From the NCBI RefSeq assembly GCF_023016005.1, contig NZ_JALKAZ010000002.1:186001-250000 (forward strand): DNA of 64,000 bases, in the 5' to 3' direction. The notes beneath the pieces were generated by a model that saw only the letters and a program-made list of their open reading frames with translations, was not told the DNA's origin and did not search any database. This DNA is from Erythrobacter sp. F6033. GTDB taxonomy: Bacteria; Pseudomonadota; Alphaproteobacteria; Sphingomonadales; Sphingomonadaceae. The translations under genes were made by a program, and so were the position numbers. This document shows, piece by piece, positions 62,884-64,000 of the stretch; position 1 is the stretch's first letter, and every line of letters begins with the position of its first letter.

Positions 62884-64000
62884 TTAGACGCGCAGATCCG
62901 GCGGGGTGGCTTCTGCATTGAGGAAGGCGACCGCCTCGTCCAGCGTCAGGACCTTCTGATCCTTTTCGCCCAATGTGCGCATCGTAACCTTGCCTTCTTC
63001 CTCTTCGCGCTTGCCGACCACAAGGATGTGCGGAACCTTCGCGAGGCTGTGTTCGCGCACCTTGTAGTTGATCTTTTCATTGCGAAGATCGCTCTTCACG
63101 CGAAGGCCCGCTGCGGTCAGCTTGGCTTCGACCTGCTCGGCATAGCCATCGATGTCGGACACGATGGGCGCGACAACGGCTTGGACGGGCGAAAGCCATA
63201 CCGGCAGACGGCCAGCATAGTGCTCGATCAGAATGCCGATAAAGCGCTCATACGATCCGAAGATCGCCCGGTGCAGCATGACGGGGCGATGCTTGCCGCC
63301 GTCTTCGCCGATATAGGTCGCATCCAAGCGTTCGGGTAGAACGCGGTCGGACTGGATCGTGCCAACCTGCCATGTCCGGCCAATCGCATCGGTCAGGTGC
63401 CATTCCAGCTTCGGCGCATAGAACGCGCCTTCGCCCGGCAGTTCTTCCCAGCCGAATTCTTCGGTCGCCATGCCTGCCTCTGCGACGGCATCGCGCAATT
63501 CCTGCTCGGCCTTGTCCCAATCCTCATCGGAACCGAAACGCTGCTCAGGACGGGTCGCGAGCTTGATTTCGTATTTGAAGCCGAAATCCTGATAAACGGC
63601 GTCGGCCATTTCACAGAACTTGCGCACTTCCTCGACCACCTGATTTTCGGTGCAGAAGATATGTGCATCATCCTGAGTGAACTGGCGCACCCGCATCAGG
63701 CCATGCAGCGCGCCATGCGGCTCGTTACGGTGGCAGCAGCCCATCTCGCCAAGGCGGATCGGCAGATCGCGATATGACGTGATGCCCTGTTTGAAGACGA
63801 GAACATGCGCGGGGCAGTTCATCGGTTTCAACGCCATCCAGTCGGCTTCGCCGCTGATAACAGGCCCGTCATCTTCGGTGTTGGGCACTTCGTCGGGGAT
63901 CACAAACATGTTCTCGCGGTATTTGCCCCAGTGGCCGGATTGCTCCCACTGGCGCGCATCCATGACCTGCGGTGTCTTGATCTCGCGGTAGCCGCCGCCA
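62884..64000 (-). CDS. thrS: Threonyl-tRNA synthetase, C-terminal part
   Basis: The last 372 codons are present; the N-terminal TGS and editing domains lie beyond the right edge. The in-frame Met at 63963 is internal, since the frame continues with [12 protein letters not shown], motif 1 of the class II catalytic core. Zinc ligands (Cys in PMNCPAHV and His residues), motif 2 in [27 protein letters not shown], and the C-terminal anticodon-binding domain ([33 protein letters not shown]) are clear. Confidence 0.97.
   Translation of the reverse strand, partial: GGGYREIKTPQVMDARQWEQSGHWGKYRENMFVIPDEVPNTEDDGPVISGEADWMALKPMNCPAHVLVFKQGITSYRDLPIRLGEMGCCHRNEPHGALHGLMRVRQFTQDDAHIFCTENQVVEEVRKFCEMADAVYQDFGFKYEIKLATRPEQRFGSDEDWDKAEQELRDAVAEAGMATEEFGWEELPGEGAFYAPKLEWHLTDAIGRTWQVGTIQSDRVLPERLDATYIGEDGGKHRPVMLHRAIFGSYERFIGILIEHYAGRLPVWLSPVQAVVAPIVSDIDGYAEQVEAKLTAAGLRVKSDLRNEKINYKVREHSLAKVPHILVVGKREEEEGKVTMRTLGEKDQKVLTLDEAVAFLNAEATPPDLRV

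Overview
The window looks like chromosomal core DNA from an alphaproteobacterium of the order Sphingomonadales, most likely the Erythrobacter/Altererythrobacter group. This is inferred from moderately GC-rich DNA, the gene orders leuS-lptE-holA, rnd-like-lptC-lptA and glnE-bcp-DUF455-M23, exosortase-A (XrtA)-associated glycan genes, PHB metabolism genes, and protein styles typical of that group. No rRNA, tRNA, CRISPR array, IS element or prophage was recognised. Genes are densely packed, often with ATGA, TGATG or TTGA start/stop overlaps, and long intergenic gaps are rare (the longest is about 380 bp, 40753-41132).

Layout. 1-1.9 kb: the tail of a GNAT acetyltransferase, a secreted beta-helix protein and two tandem acidic lipoproteins. 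2-6.5 kb: a tight four-gene acyl-CoA operon (acyl-CoA dehydrogenase, family III CoA-transferase, thiolase, FAS1-like/MaoC hydratase) of unknown substrate. 6.5-13.7 kb: PPK2, phenylalanine hydroxylase, a small stress-type membrane protein, UppP, an M13 peptidase and an ABC exporter. 13.8-18.8 kb: PHB depolymerase, a small double-glycine-leader peptide gene, a DUF4126 protein, a FecR-like secreted protein, a second thiolase and a MaoC hydratase. 18.9-23 kb: an XrtA-associated O-ligase and glycosyltransferase with two unknown membrane proteins. 23.3-29.4 kb: glutamate synthase gltB-gltD. 29.6-34.7 kb: a porin-like protein, a secreted protein, a DksA-type zinc finger protein, ung, an RNase D-like exonuclease, lptC and lptA. 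34.7-40.8 kb: an exopolysaccharide-initiating sugar transferase, holA, lptE, leuS and a DUF3576 lipoprotein. 41-44.2 kb: an orphan exported protein, phaB, a PilZ protein, a TIGR03643 protein and a ribbon-helix-helix protein behind three 18-bp repeats. 44.2-50.1 kb: an EreA/ChaN-like exported protein, murA, galU, a flotillin and YqiJ. 50.3-58.3 kb: P450 plus acyl-CoA ligase, an M23 peptidase, DUF455, bcp and glnE. 58.4-64 kb: an M28 peptidase, an agmatine-deiminase-like enzyme, a DUF1223 protein, a TauE/SafE permease and the 3' part of thrS.

Themes. Envelope construction recurs throughout (uppP, murA, lptC/A/E, galU, sugar transferase, XrtA glycan genes, M23). Nitrogen assimilation appears twice (gltBD and glnE). 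PHB and acyl-CoA metabolism recurs (phaZ, phaB, two thiolases, two MaoC-type hydratases, a P450/ligase pair).

The least explained signals are small ones: a double-glycine-leader peptide without a visible transporter, a three-copy 18-bp repeat before the RHH gene, perfect stem-loops next to the ribosome-binding sites of uppP and glnE, and several clean operator-like palindromes (before phaZ, between ppk2 and phhA, before yqiJ and before gltB). No whole new multi-gene defence or mobile system was visible. Coordinates and motifs were read by eye, and functional names rest on remembered family motifs rather than on searches.
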